A DNA stretch of 64,000 nucleotides. Origin: Beduinella massiliensis. GTDB taxonomy: Bacteria; Bacillota; Clostridia; Christensenellales; Aristaeellaceae. Both the position numbers and the translations under genes were made by a program. Positions 15,282 through 22,566 of this stretch are shown here, one piece after another; positions within the stretch are counted from its first letter, which is position 1; the number at the start of each line of letters is the position of its first letter. The stretch is from NCBI RefSeq assembly GCF_900199405.1, contig NZ_LT963430.1:744001-808000 (forward strand), written 5' to 3'. Under the pieces are notes generated by a model that was not told the origin of the DNA, did no database searches, and saw nothing but the letters and a program-made list of their open reading frames with translations.

Positions 15282-16244
15282 ATGGCGGTAACCTTCAATA
15301 CGAACACCACGGCTACCAGTTCGATCGCCGCGACGGCGACCAAACAGTTCTACGACAAGCGGCTTCTGGAGAACATGAAGCCCCTGCTGATTCACAACCA
15401 GTTCGCGCAGAAGCGCCCGGTGCCCGCGCACGGCGGCAAGACCATCGAGTTCCGCAAGTGGACGCCCTTCGCGGCGCTCACCACGCCGCTGACGGAGGGC
15501 GTGCCCCCCGAGGGGCAGACGCTCAACATGACCAACATGACCGCGACCGTCGCCCAGTACGGCGGCTTTGTCACGATCAGCGACCTGCTCGACCTGACGA
15601 GCATCGACAGCGTCAAGTCCGACGCCGTGGACATGATGGCCCAGCAGGGCGCGCTCACGCTGGACACCCTCGCCCGCGAGGAGCTGCACAAGGCGCCCAG
15701 CGTCATCTACGCGGGCGCCAAGACCGGCCGCGCCCAGCTCGCCCCCGCGGACAAGCTCACCAGCCTTGAGATTCGCAAGGCCGTGCGCGCGCTCAAGAAG
15801 GTCAACGCGCCCATGTTCCGCCAGGGCTCCAAGAAGGGCTACTACATCGCCATCATCGGCCCGGACACGGAGTTCGACCTGATGGACGACCCGACCTGGG
15901 TGGACGTCAGCAAGTATCAGGACAAGGAGAACATCTACTACGGCGAGATCGGCATGCTGTACGGCTGCAAGGTCGTCTGCACCAGCGAGGCGAAGATTTT
16001 CACCGGCGCGGGCGCGGACAGCGCGGACGTCGCATCCACGCTGGTATTCGGCCAGAACGCCTACGGCGTGGTGGACATCGACGGCAGCAGCAACGTGCAG
16101 TCCAAGATCAAGCCCGCGGGCAGCGCGGGCAGCCAGGACCCGCTGGACCAGACGAGCACCGTCGGCTGGAAGGTCATGGCCTACGTGTGCAAGGTGCTGC
16201 AGCCCGCGTTCATCCAGCGCATCGAGAGCGGATTCAGCGCGTAA
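15282..16244 (+). CDS. N4-gp56-type major capsid protein
   Basis: 320 residues from ATG behind GGGGAG. The sequence has the N4-gp56 family layout: Thr/Ala-rich N-terminus, KQFYDKRLLENMKPLL, HGGKTIEFRKW, LTEGVPPEGQ, VAQYGGFVTISD, and the late segment FGQNAYGVVDIDG. Several hundred copies of this protein form the icosahedral shell. Length and order are as usual for the family. It is the clearest evidence that this stretch is a tailed-phage late region. Confidence 0.9.
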   Translation: MAVTFNTNTTATSSIAATATKQFYDKRLLENMKPLLIHNQFAQKRPVPAHGGKTIEFRKWTPFAALTTPLTEGVPPEGQTLNMTNMTATVAQYGGFVTISDLLDLTSIDSVKSDAVDMMAQQGALTLDTLAREELHKAPSVIYAGAKTGRAQLAPADKLTSLEIRKAVRALKKVNAPMFRQGSKKGYYIAIIGPDTEFDLMDDPTWVDVSKYQDKENIYYGEIGMLYGCKVVCTSEAKIFTGAGADSADVASTLVFGQNAYGVVDIDGSSNVQSKIKPAGSAGSQDPLDQTSTVGWKVMAYVCKVLQPAFIQRIESGFSA

Positions 16245-16309
16245 AGGACAGCAGGGGGACGGGCGACCCGTCCCCCAACCCCATGGGGGCAAAAGAAAGG
16301 ATGAGGAAT

Positions 16310-16546
16310 ATGGCGGCGAGGACGAACGAGGAACTGGAAAAGGCGGCGCGCGCGCAGGAGATCAGCGCGAAGACCGCGTTTGCGAAGGCCACACGCGTGA
16401 AGGTCTACGTGCCGAAGGGCGCGGACGAGCACGACACGGAGCTATACGGCTGCTGGAACGGCATTCCGGTGCGTTACAGGCGCGGCGGCGAGGTCGAAAT
16501 GCCGGACGTGGTATTGCAGATGTTCAAGGACTGCGGGGCGCTTTGA
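16310..16546 (+). CDS. Small phage head-region protein
   Basis: 78 residues. Started at ATG 16310 behind GATGAGGA; an ATG at 16301 sits on the ribosome site. Charged N-terminal helix, then a compact segment VKVYVPKGADEHDTELYGCW and a C-terminal RGGEVEMPDVVLQMF. Located between capsid and neck genes, so a head-completion or decoration role is possible. Family not recognised. Confidence 0.6.
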   Translation: MAARTNEELEKAARAQEISAKTAFAKATRVKVYVPKGADEHDTELYGCWNGIPVRYRRGGEVEMPDVVLQMFKDCGAL

Positions 16547-16595
16547 GCCCTGAGCCGGCGGAAGGGCGCGGGCCGTTAAAAGAGGAGGTGCCGGC

Positions 16596-18059
16596 GTGAT
16601 AGCGCGGCTGGAGGACTTTAAGGGCGTATGGCAGGCGGCGGGCGACAGCGGGCTTTCGGGCAAGTACGCCTACGACGCTTACAACGTGAGCACGGAACGC
16701 GGGGCGCTCGCGTCGGCGGCGGGCTATGAGGCGTTCCTGCCGCCCATAGGCGTGGAAGGGGCGCAGAGCTATGAGCAGATCGGCACGCTGGCACGGCTCT
16801 ACCGCAGGAACGCGGCGGAGGATCAGCGCGAGGTCTTCGTCGCCTGCACGCTGGACGGCGTCTACACCTACACCGCCGGGGACGCGGGCTGGACGCTGCG
16901 GCTCGCCGGGCCGCTTTACGCCGACGCGTGGGACTGGGTGGCCTACGAGACGGTGGACGGAGAGGGAGAGCACGCCGCGACGTGCGACGTGCTGATCCTC
17001 ACCAACGCGAAGGACGGCATGATCGCGCTGTACGGCAGCGACCTGCGCGTGGAGCGCAAGGAGACGCCCGCCAGGTTCGGCGTGCTGGGCAGGCACGCGG
17101 AGCGCATCTGGGGCGCGGGCGTGGAGGACGAGCCGGACAGCCTGTATTACTCGCGGCCCTACGACCCGTTCAACTGGACCGCGGACGAGCAGAACCCGGA
17201 GCTGGGCGGCGGGCAGATCCTGCAGCCGACCTGGGACGGCGACCGCTTCATCGCGCTGCGCGAGCTGGGCGCGTACCTGATCGCGCTCAAGACCCGCAGC
17301 ATCTACCAGGTGCGCGGCACGGACCCTTCCAGCTTCGTCGTCACGCAGGAGTACGGCGCGGACGCGCCCCAGACGGAGAGCACCATCGCCGTGGACGGCA
17401 CGCGAATGTACTACCTGACGGGCGGGGAGGGCGCAAGCCCTGAGATCGGCGCATACGACGGCGTTTCGGCGCAGCTTCTGGCGCAGGATGCGCTGCACGA
17501 GGTGCTGCGCGCCGCCGGGAACACGCAGGGGGCCAGCGCGGTCGTCTGCGGGCACGTCTACTACCTGGCGCTGCCGGTGGGCAGCGTCCTCAACAACACC
17601 GTGATCGAGTACGACACGATCCGCCGGACGTTCATGGTGCGCCGGGGCATCCATGTGCGCGCGTTCCTCACGAGCGGGGGTCAGGTCTACTTCACGTCGA
17701 GCCAGGACCCCTACCGCGTGTACCGCTACGGCGCGGGCACGACCTACGGCGGCCAGCCGATCCCCTGCCGCTGGCAGACGGGCTGGATGGAGGGCGCGAC
17801 CAAGCGCACGCGCAAGAGCGCGTTCATCCTGCGCTTTTTTGCGCAGGGTGGCGACGGCACGGTGCTGCGTCTGACGCTGGAGACGGAGCGGCGGCGCATG
17901 GAGCGCGCCGTGAGCCTGTGCCCGGAGGGGCGGAGCTACCGCGTGCGCATGCCGCTGCGCGGGGTGCGCTGGCGGCTGACGCTCGACAGCGAAGGCGCGC
18001 AGGCGTGGCGCATTCCGGGCGGCATCGAGGTCAGCGCGGAAGAGGAAGAGCTGGAGTGA
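16596..18059 (+). CDS. Head-tail/tail tube beta-propeller protein (gp10-like stabilisation protein)
   Basis: 487 residues, GTG start behind AGAGGAGGTGCCGGC. The opening DFKGVW...YDAYNVSTERGAL, followed by repeated Tyr/Trp-rich blade-like segments (WIGAGVEDEPDSLYYS-type, FNWTADEQNPELGG, LIALKTRSIYQVRG), matches the layout of podovirus DNA-stabilisation or tail-tubular proteins that close the head at the portal. The acidic C-terminal tail EEEELE is duplicated in the tandem DNA repeats downstream. Function by layout and gene order. Confidence 0.6.
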   Translation: MIARLEDFKGVWQAAGDSGLSGKYAYDAYNVSTERGALASAAGYEAFLPPIGVEGAQSYEQIGTLARLYRRNAAEDQREVFVACTLDGVYTYTAGDAGWTLRLAGPLYADAWDWVAYETVDGEGEHAATCDVLILTNAKDGMIALYGSDLRVERKETPARFGVLGRHAERIWGAGVEDEPDSLYYSRPYDPFNWTADEQNPELGGGQILQPTWDGDRFIALRELGAYLIALKTRSIYQVRGTDPSSFVVTQEYGADAPQTESTIAVDGTRMYYLTGGEGASPEIGAYDGVSAQLLAQDALHEVLRAAGNTQGASAVVCGHVYYLALPVGSVLNNTVIEYDTIRRTFMVRRGIHVRAFLTSGGQVYFTSSQDPYRVYRYGAGTTYGGQPIPCRWQTGWMEGATKRTRKSAFILRFFAQGGDGTVLRLTLETERRRMERAVSLCPEGRSYRVRMPLRGVRWRLTLDSEGAQAWRIPGGIEVSAEEEELE

Positions 18060-18265
18060 GGAACACGCCAGCGACGAGTAGGCACGCGCGATTTGAAAAA
18101 TCGCCGCGCCGTAGCCCGCGCGCGAAGGGCGCGGGCCGTAAAAAGAGGAGGAGCTGGAGTGAGGAACACGCCAGCGACGAGTAGGCACGCGCGATTTGAA
18201 AAATCGCCGTGCCGTAGCCCGCGCGCGAAGGGTGCGGGCCGTAAAAAGAGGAGGAGCTGGAGGGA
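18060..18265 (+). repeat. 103-bp tandem repeat containing two-hairpin element
   Basis: Two units with a 103-bp period, each carrying the last codons of the preceding gene (GAGCTGGAG), a hairpin GCGCGATTTGAAAAATCGC, linker CGTAGCCC, a second GC hairpin and an AAAAGAGGAGG ribosome-site-like end. The same tail (GAAGGGCGCGGGCCGT) precedes the gene at 16596. No ORF of substance is contained. Confidence 0.8.
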
Positions 18266-18313
18266 GCACCCCGGCGCAGAGGACCGGCAGAGTATCGTCC
18301 TGTAAGCGGGGGG

Positions 18314-18372
18314 GCATGAAGCGGAGACTTCCCCTTCATGTGAAACCGCGTCGGCGGGCTTGGCCTGACGCG
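18314..18372 (+). repeat. Dispersed palindrome (phage copy)
   Basis: GCATGAAGCGGAGACTTCC followed by CCTTCATGTG, and then CGTCGGCGGGCTTGGCC. A close copy lies at 57151-57210 in the sugar-uptake cluster. It falls in the 410-bp gap before 18470, which holds no other gene. Confidence 0.65.
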
Positions 18373-18469
18373 CCTTGTCCCCTTCGGGCACAGGGTACGG
18401 CGCTTCGTGCGTTCCTCGCGCGGAAGCGTGCCCTGCACGTCCATCAGCTATAGAAAGGAAGAAACCCCG

Positions 18470-18721
18470 ATGAAGAAGTTGCAGCCCCCGGCCCTGCCGG
18501 CGGCGACGGAAGCGGAGATACAGACGGCAGGCGGCGCGTCCCGTTACGTGGTGACGCTCGTGCGGGCCCTGCGCGCGGCCCTGGACGACATCTACCGCGT
18601 GCTCAGCAGGCACGAGCCGCAGGCGGGCTCCATCCTGCTGACGGCGGAGGACAAGTCCCCCGGCGCGAATTACGAGGCCGCGGGCACGGCCGGGACGTTT
18701 TACGCATGGAAAGCGAAGTAG
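18470..18721 (+). CDS. Small phage protein
   Basis: 83 residues from ATG behind GAAAGGAAG. A short helical segment RYVVTLVRALRAALDDIYRVL is followed by a probable beta C-terminus ending FYAWKAK. The operon position between the propeller protein and the Gln-rich protein suggests a neck or tail role. No family recognised. Confidence 0.6.
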   Translation: MKKLQPPALPAATEAEIQTAGGASRYVVTLVRALRAALDDIYRVLSRHEPQAGSILLTAEDKSPGANYEAAGTAGTFYAWKAK

Positions 18722-19020
18722 CCCCGCGCGAATGGAAAATTCGCCGGGGCGTACCCCAGCGGCGGAAGCCGATGGGGCGGGAAAAGCGAAGCAGCCCCGT
18801 GGGAATTGAAAATTCGCCGGGGCGTACCCCAGCGGCGGGAGCCGATGGGGCGGGAAAAGCGAAGCAGCCCCGTGGGAATTGAAAATTCGCCGGGGCGTAC
18901 CCCAGCGGCGGAAGCCGATGGCGGCGGGAAAAGCGAAGCAGCCCCGTGCGAATGGAAAATTCGCCGGGGCGTACCCCAGCGGCGGGAGCCGATGGGGCGG
19001 GAAAAGCGAAGCAGCCCCGT
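18721..19020 (+). repeat. Four tandem 73/74-bp units plus a partial fifth
   Basis: Unit starts (GCCCCG) at 18721, 18794, 18867, 18941 and 19014. Each unit has a hairpin CCCCG..GAATTGAAAATTCGCCGGGG, linker CGTACCCC, a second hairpin and GCGGGAAAAGCGAAGCA, which copies the 3' end of the preceding gene with TAG turned into CAG. The layout is the same as the 18060 repeat and the TA leaders. Confidence 0.85.
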
Positions 19021-19061
19021 ACGGACGCAGGATTCGGCGGGACGAAGAAAGGTGAATGGAG

Positions 19062-19865
19062 ATGGCGAAGAACAGCACGGTGACGACGACGACCCAATCG
19101 TCCAGCACGACGCAGGGCACGAGCGGCAGCCAGTCACAGGGGCAGCAAAACAGCCAGCAGACGACGCAAAAGGTCATCGACCAGCAGCTCCTCGCCCAGC
19201 TGCTTGCGGGCCTCGCGGACATGGGCTACACGCCCCGCAGCGAGGAAGAGCTGCGGCAGACGGCGGAAAACCGCTACAACCCCCTGTACAACGCCGAGGT
19301 CGAGGCGGCGAGGCAGAAACAGCAGCAGACCGACCTCGCGCTCTCGCAGCAGCTGAACGAGCTGCTCGCGGGCATCTCGCGTCAGAAGGACACGCAGAAC
19401 GCGGCCTACGACAAGGCGCGCGCGAACATCGAGACGGGCGCGCTCTCGCGCGGCATGGGGCGCTCCAGCTACACGACGAGCACGCTTTCAAACAACGACA
19501 TTGCCCGCGCGAAGGCGCTCTCTCAGATCGACGAGGACGCGAACCGGCAGACCGGCCAGCTCGGCGCGCAGCGCACGCAGCTCTCCCAGCAGCTCGCGGA
19601 GACGCTGGGCAGGCTTTCTACGGACAAGGAGACGAATATCGCGGGTTACCTGCAGGACCTGTACGACCAGGAATTCCAGCGCGCGCAGGCGGCGAACGCG
19701 GCGAAGAACCAGAACTACCTGACGGCGGTGGATCTCGCGATGGGCACGAAGACGAGCGGCCAGACGAATTCGACGGAGAACACCAGCGGCTGGCAGAACC
19801 AGAAGGTCAACGGCACGGACACGAGCACGCAGACCACGGAGTACTGGACCGGCAAAAAGAAGTAG
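19062..19865 (+). CDS. Gln/Thr/Ser-rich coiled-coil phage protein
   Basis: 267 residues from ATG behind GAAAGGTG (an ATG two codons earlier is also possible). N-terminal ~40 residues are Ser/Thr/Gln, the middle is a long Gln/Ala-rich coiled coil (RQKQQQTDLALSQQLNELLA, AQRTQLSQQLAETLGRL), and the C-terminus is again Thr/Asn/Gln-rich. Such low-complexity helical proteins near neck genes are often ejected internal-virion or tail-connector proteins. That is inference. Confidence 0.55.
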   Translation: MAKNSTVTTTTQSSSTTQGTSGSQSQGQQNSQQTTQKVIDQQLLAQLLAGLADMGYTPRSEEELRQTAENRYNPLYNAEVEAARQKQQQTDLALSQQLNELLAGISRQKDTQNAAYDKARANIETGALSRGMGRSSYTTSTLSNNDIARAKALSQIDEDANRQTGQLGAQRTQLSQQLAETLGRLSTDKETNIAGYLQDLYDQEFQRAQAANAAKNQNYLTAVDLAMGTKTSGQTNSTENTSGWQNQKVNGTDTSTQTTEYWTGKKK

Positions 19866-20001
19866 ACGCCGTGCCCTCCGGCGGGGGAAGCGGATGAGGA
19901 TGAAATATTGAGGCGGCGAGGCGCGGCTTTTGCGGGGCCTCGACGGCTGGGATGTGGAAGGAAACGACGAAAAAGCGACGGCGGAAGGAGGAAGAGGCCG
20001 A

Positions 20002-20814
20002 ATGATTTACGCGGCGTTTGACGGGCAGTCGCGCGAGGCGGTCGCCTCGGACGTGTTCCAGTACGACACGGGCGAGGCGCTGGAGCTCAGCGGACTGCCG
20101 GGCGAGCTGGGAGGCGTGACGGTCGAGGTACACTACGGCTACGAGGGCGACGCCAAGGCGGAGGCGCGCATCGCCCAGTTCGACAAGCGTGGGGGCGTGT
20201 GGCGCGCGGACGTGCCGGACGTCTACCTGCAGCGGGCGCGGGCGGTGAACGCCTACGTGTACGTGATCGAGACGGAGTTCAAGAAGCGCACGCTGTACCG
20301 GGTGACGTTCTCGCCCATCGAGCGGCCCGCGCCCTCCACGGAGGTGACGCAGGCACAGGCGGACGCGTGGGCGCAGCTCGTGGTCGAGGTGAACGGCGCC
20401 GTCGCGGGCGCGGACGCGGCAGCGGGACGCGCCAACGCCGCGGCGGCGGGCGTGACGCAGGAAATTGCCGCGCTGAACGCGGACAAGGCGGACTGGGAGG
20501 CGCGCGTGTCGGAGGTCGAGCGGCGAACGCCCGGCAGCATGATCACGGAAGTTTCACGAAGGGCCGTGTCCGTCCCGGCCGCCGGGTGGACCGGGAACGC
20601 GCAGGGCATGCAGGAGCTGCAGGTGAGCGTTCCCGGGACGAAAAAGGACAGCGGGACGCAGCGCGTGCACTACGCGGTGCGGGGGGAGCAGATCGGCAGG
20701 GTGCTGCTGGCGGGCGCGCGCGTGGACGGGGACGATACGCTGACGCTCGTGTGCCTGGCCGCGCCGCCCGCGGCGTTTGAGCTCATGGTCACGGTGGAGG
20801 AGGTCATCGTATGA
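20002..20814 (+). CDS. Baseplate/tail protein, BppU-like
   Basis: 270 residues from ATG behind GGAAGGAGGAAGAGG. The N-terminal ~115 residues form a beta-rich domain (VTVEVHYGYEGDAKAEARIA, VNAYVYVIETEFKKRTLYRV) of the type that opens Firmicute baseplate upper proteins. An Ala-rich helical spacer and a C-terminal beta domain follow. It overlaps the next gene by 4 bp (ATGA). Probably anchors the fibres to the baseplate. Confidence 0.55.
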   Translation: MIYAAFDGQSREAVASDVFQYDTGEALELSGLPGELGGVTVEVHYGYEGDAKAEARIAQFDKRGGVWRADVPDVYLQRARAVNAYVYVIETEFKKRTLYRVTFSPIERPAPSTEVTQAQADAWAQLVVEVNGAVAGADAAAGRANAAAAGVTQEIAALNADKADWEARVSEVERRTPGSMITEVSRRAVSVPAAGWTGNAQGMQELQVSVPGTKKDSGTQRVHYAVRGEQIGRVLLAGARVDGDDTLTLVCLAAPPAAFELMVTVEEVIV

Positions 20815-22124
20815 CATTTTGCTACGGGGAGGGCGGGGCGCTGGTGACGGCGTGTAGGGCGGTGACAGCGCTGTCGCTTTCCGCGAACAACGTGGGCTTT
20901 GGCGCGGGCGTGACGCTCTCGTGGTCGGGCGCTGTGGGCGGCGCGGGCAACCCGATCCGCGGCTACGAGGTGTACCGGGACGGGGTACTGCTCACGACGG
21001 TCTTTGACGGCACGAGCTGCACGGTCACGTCGCCCACGAGCAACGGCAGCTACAAGTACACCGTCAAGGCGCTGGGCAGCATCGCAGGCTTTGACGCGCC
21101 GGTGAGCACGGCGAGCGCGACGCTGACGAGTGTGGTGACGAATCCGACGGCGCCGACGACGATCAAACTGTCCGCGACGGACGTGCGCATCGGCAAGAGC
21201 GTGACGCTCTCGTGGTCGGGTGCCGCGGGCGGCGCGAACAACCCGGTCGCGAAGTACCACGTTTATCGGGGCGGCGCGTACCTGACGGAGACGACGGGTA
21301 CGAGCTGCGCTGTCACGGCGCCGGGCACGGCGGGCGGCAAGTACACGTACACGGTCTACGCGATCGGCAGCGTGAGCGGCTGGAACTCCGGCGCGTCCGC
21401 GGGCGTCACGCTGACGGCGCACGGAGCGGAATACACCGACACGTACTTCACGTCGAACACGACCTGGACGATTCCGGCCTGGGCAGAGCAGCTGATCGTC
21501 ACCTGCATCGGTGGAGGCGGCGGCGGAGGCGCGAGGGGCTACGATTACGGGACGAAATACGGCGGTGGCGGCGGCGGCGGTGGCGGAACCGGAGAAAAGA
21601 GAGACGCGACGTTTAATGCGGGTCAATTTACGCCGGGGAGCGCGGTGCAGGTGACAGCCGGCAGCGGCGGCGGTCACGGAGTAGGCTACCACGGCGGCGG
21701 CGGAGCAGCCAGCAGTTTTGGTACGTTCCTTAGCGCGCGCGGAGGCGAGGGAGGCAAGCAGGGTAACGGCGGCTCGACGTCTAGTCCGCCGAACGGCGGC
21801 GACGGAGGAAACGGCGGCCTCGGCGGCGGCGGCGGCGGTTGGAGCCGGTCCGGGCCGAACAGCACACAGGTCGGCGGGAACGGAAGCAACGGAACGAGCT
21901 GGTCAGTCCCTGCAAACGACGCAGCCTATTACGTATTTAACGACGCATCGACCGGGAGGCGGCTGGGAGTTTCGGGCGCGGGCGGAGCGGCGCAAGCGGG
22001 CGGAAACGCAGCAGTCGGAAACGCATCGCTTGCAGGAACGAGATACGGGTCGGGCGGCAATGGAAATGGCGGAGACGGCGGATCGGGCATCGTCGCGGTG
22101 CGCGTAGGCAGATACTTGTCGTAA
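20811..22124 (+). CDS. Tail fibre adhesin with two Fn3-like domains and Gly-rich tip
   Basis: 437 residues. Two ~95-residue Fn3/Ig-like repeats (each with VTLSWSGA, NP(I/V), Y.VYR.G, Y.YTV.A.GS) are followed by a collar-like domain FTSNTTWTIPAWAEQLIVTC. A ~190-residue glycine-rich region with GGGGGGG runs then ends GIVAVRVGRYLS. This Gly-rich tip is typical of phage receptor-binding adhesins that display short variable loops on a polyglycine-II core. It likely binds a cell-surface polymer. Confidence 0.7.
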   Translation: MTFCYGEGGALVTACRAVTALSLSANNVGFGAGVTLSWSGAVGGAGNPIRGYEVYRDGVLLTTVFDGTSCTVTSPTSNGSYKYTVKALGSIAGFDAPVSTASATLTSVVTNPTAPTTIKLSATDVRIGKSVTLSWSGAAGGANNPVAKYHVYRGGAYLTETTGTSCAVTAPGTAGGKYTYTVYAIGSVSGWNSGASAGVTLTAHGAEYTDTYFTSNTTWTIPAWAEQLIVTCIGGGGGGGARGYDYGTKYGGGGGGGGGTGEKRDATFNAGQFTPGSAVQVTAGSGGGHGVGYHGGGGAASSFGTFLSARGGEGGKQGNGGSTSSPPNGGDGGNGGLGGGGGGWSRSGPNSTQVGGNGSNGTSWSVPANDAAYYVFNDASTGRRLGVSGAGGAAQAGGNAAVGNASLAGTRYGSGGNGNGGDGGSGIVAVRVGRYLS

Positions 22125-22212
22125 GGCGGCGAGGGGAGATGCTTCCGTTTTAAGAAAAGCGGATATAGACGGAGCGCGGGAAGAAAGGCATGAGGGCAGG
22201 TGAAGCGGACGA

Positions 22213-22566
22213 ATGTTTGAGATCAGGGGGAGACGGATACGAGTGTCGCGCGGAGATACGGGGACGCTGGTGGCCAGCGCGCGCGGCGTGACGCTGGGCG
22301 AGGCGGATCGGGTGCTGCTCACGGTGCGCGGAGAGGACGGCGCGGCGGTCATCGAGAAGGTGGAGACGCCGGACGCGGAGGGAACGGCGCGCTTCCATTT
22401 CGTGAATGCGGACACGGAGGAATTGGAGCCGGGCGGGTATCTGTGGGATCTTCGCTACGTGCTGGGCGCGACGATGACGGACGGACGCGTGACGGACGGG
22501 GAGCGGGTCGTCACGCCCTTTGCGCCGTCGGGCTTTGAGGTGATGGAGGTGGTGGGCGATGTCTGA
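22213..22566 (+). CDS. Small tail/baseplate protein
   Basis: 117 residues from ATG behind GGGCAGGTG-type site. Opens MFEIRGRRIRVSRGDTGTL, a beta-sandwich start common in Firmicute prophages between baseplate and collagen-like fibre genes. Ends overlapping the next gene by 8 bp. Probably a fibre-attachment or BppU-partner protein. Its exact role is unknown. Confidence 0.6.
   Translation: MFEIRGRRIRVSRGDTGTLVASARGVTLGEADRVLLTVRGEDGAAVIEKVETPDAEGTARFHFVNADTEELEPGGYLWDLRYVLGATMTDGRVTDGERVVTPFAPSGFEVMEVVGDV

Noticed and set aside
16524-18317. 597-codon minus-strand ORF
   Set aside because: Antisense to the propeller gene and its repeats, Arg/Ala-rich, no family features.
18060-19020. CRISPR array
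   Set aside because: Repeats are contiguous 73- or 103-bp units without unique spacers and contain no direct repeat/spacer alternation; no cas genes nearby.
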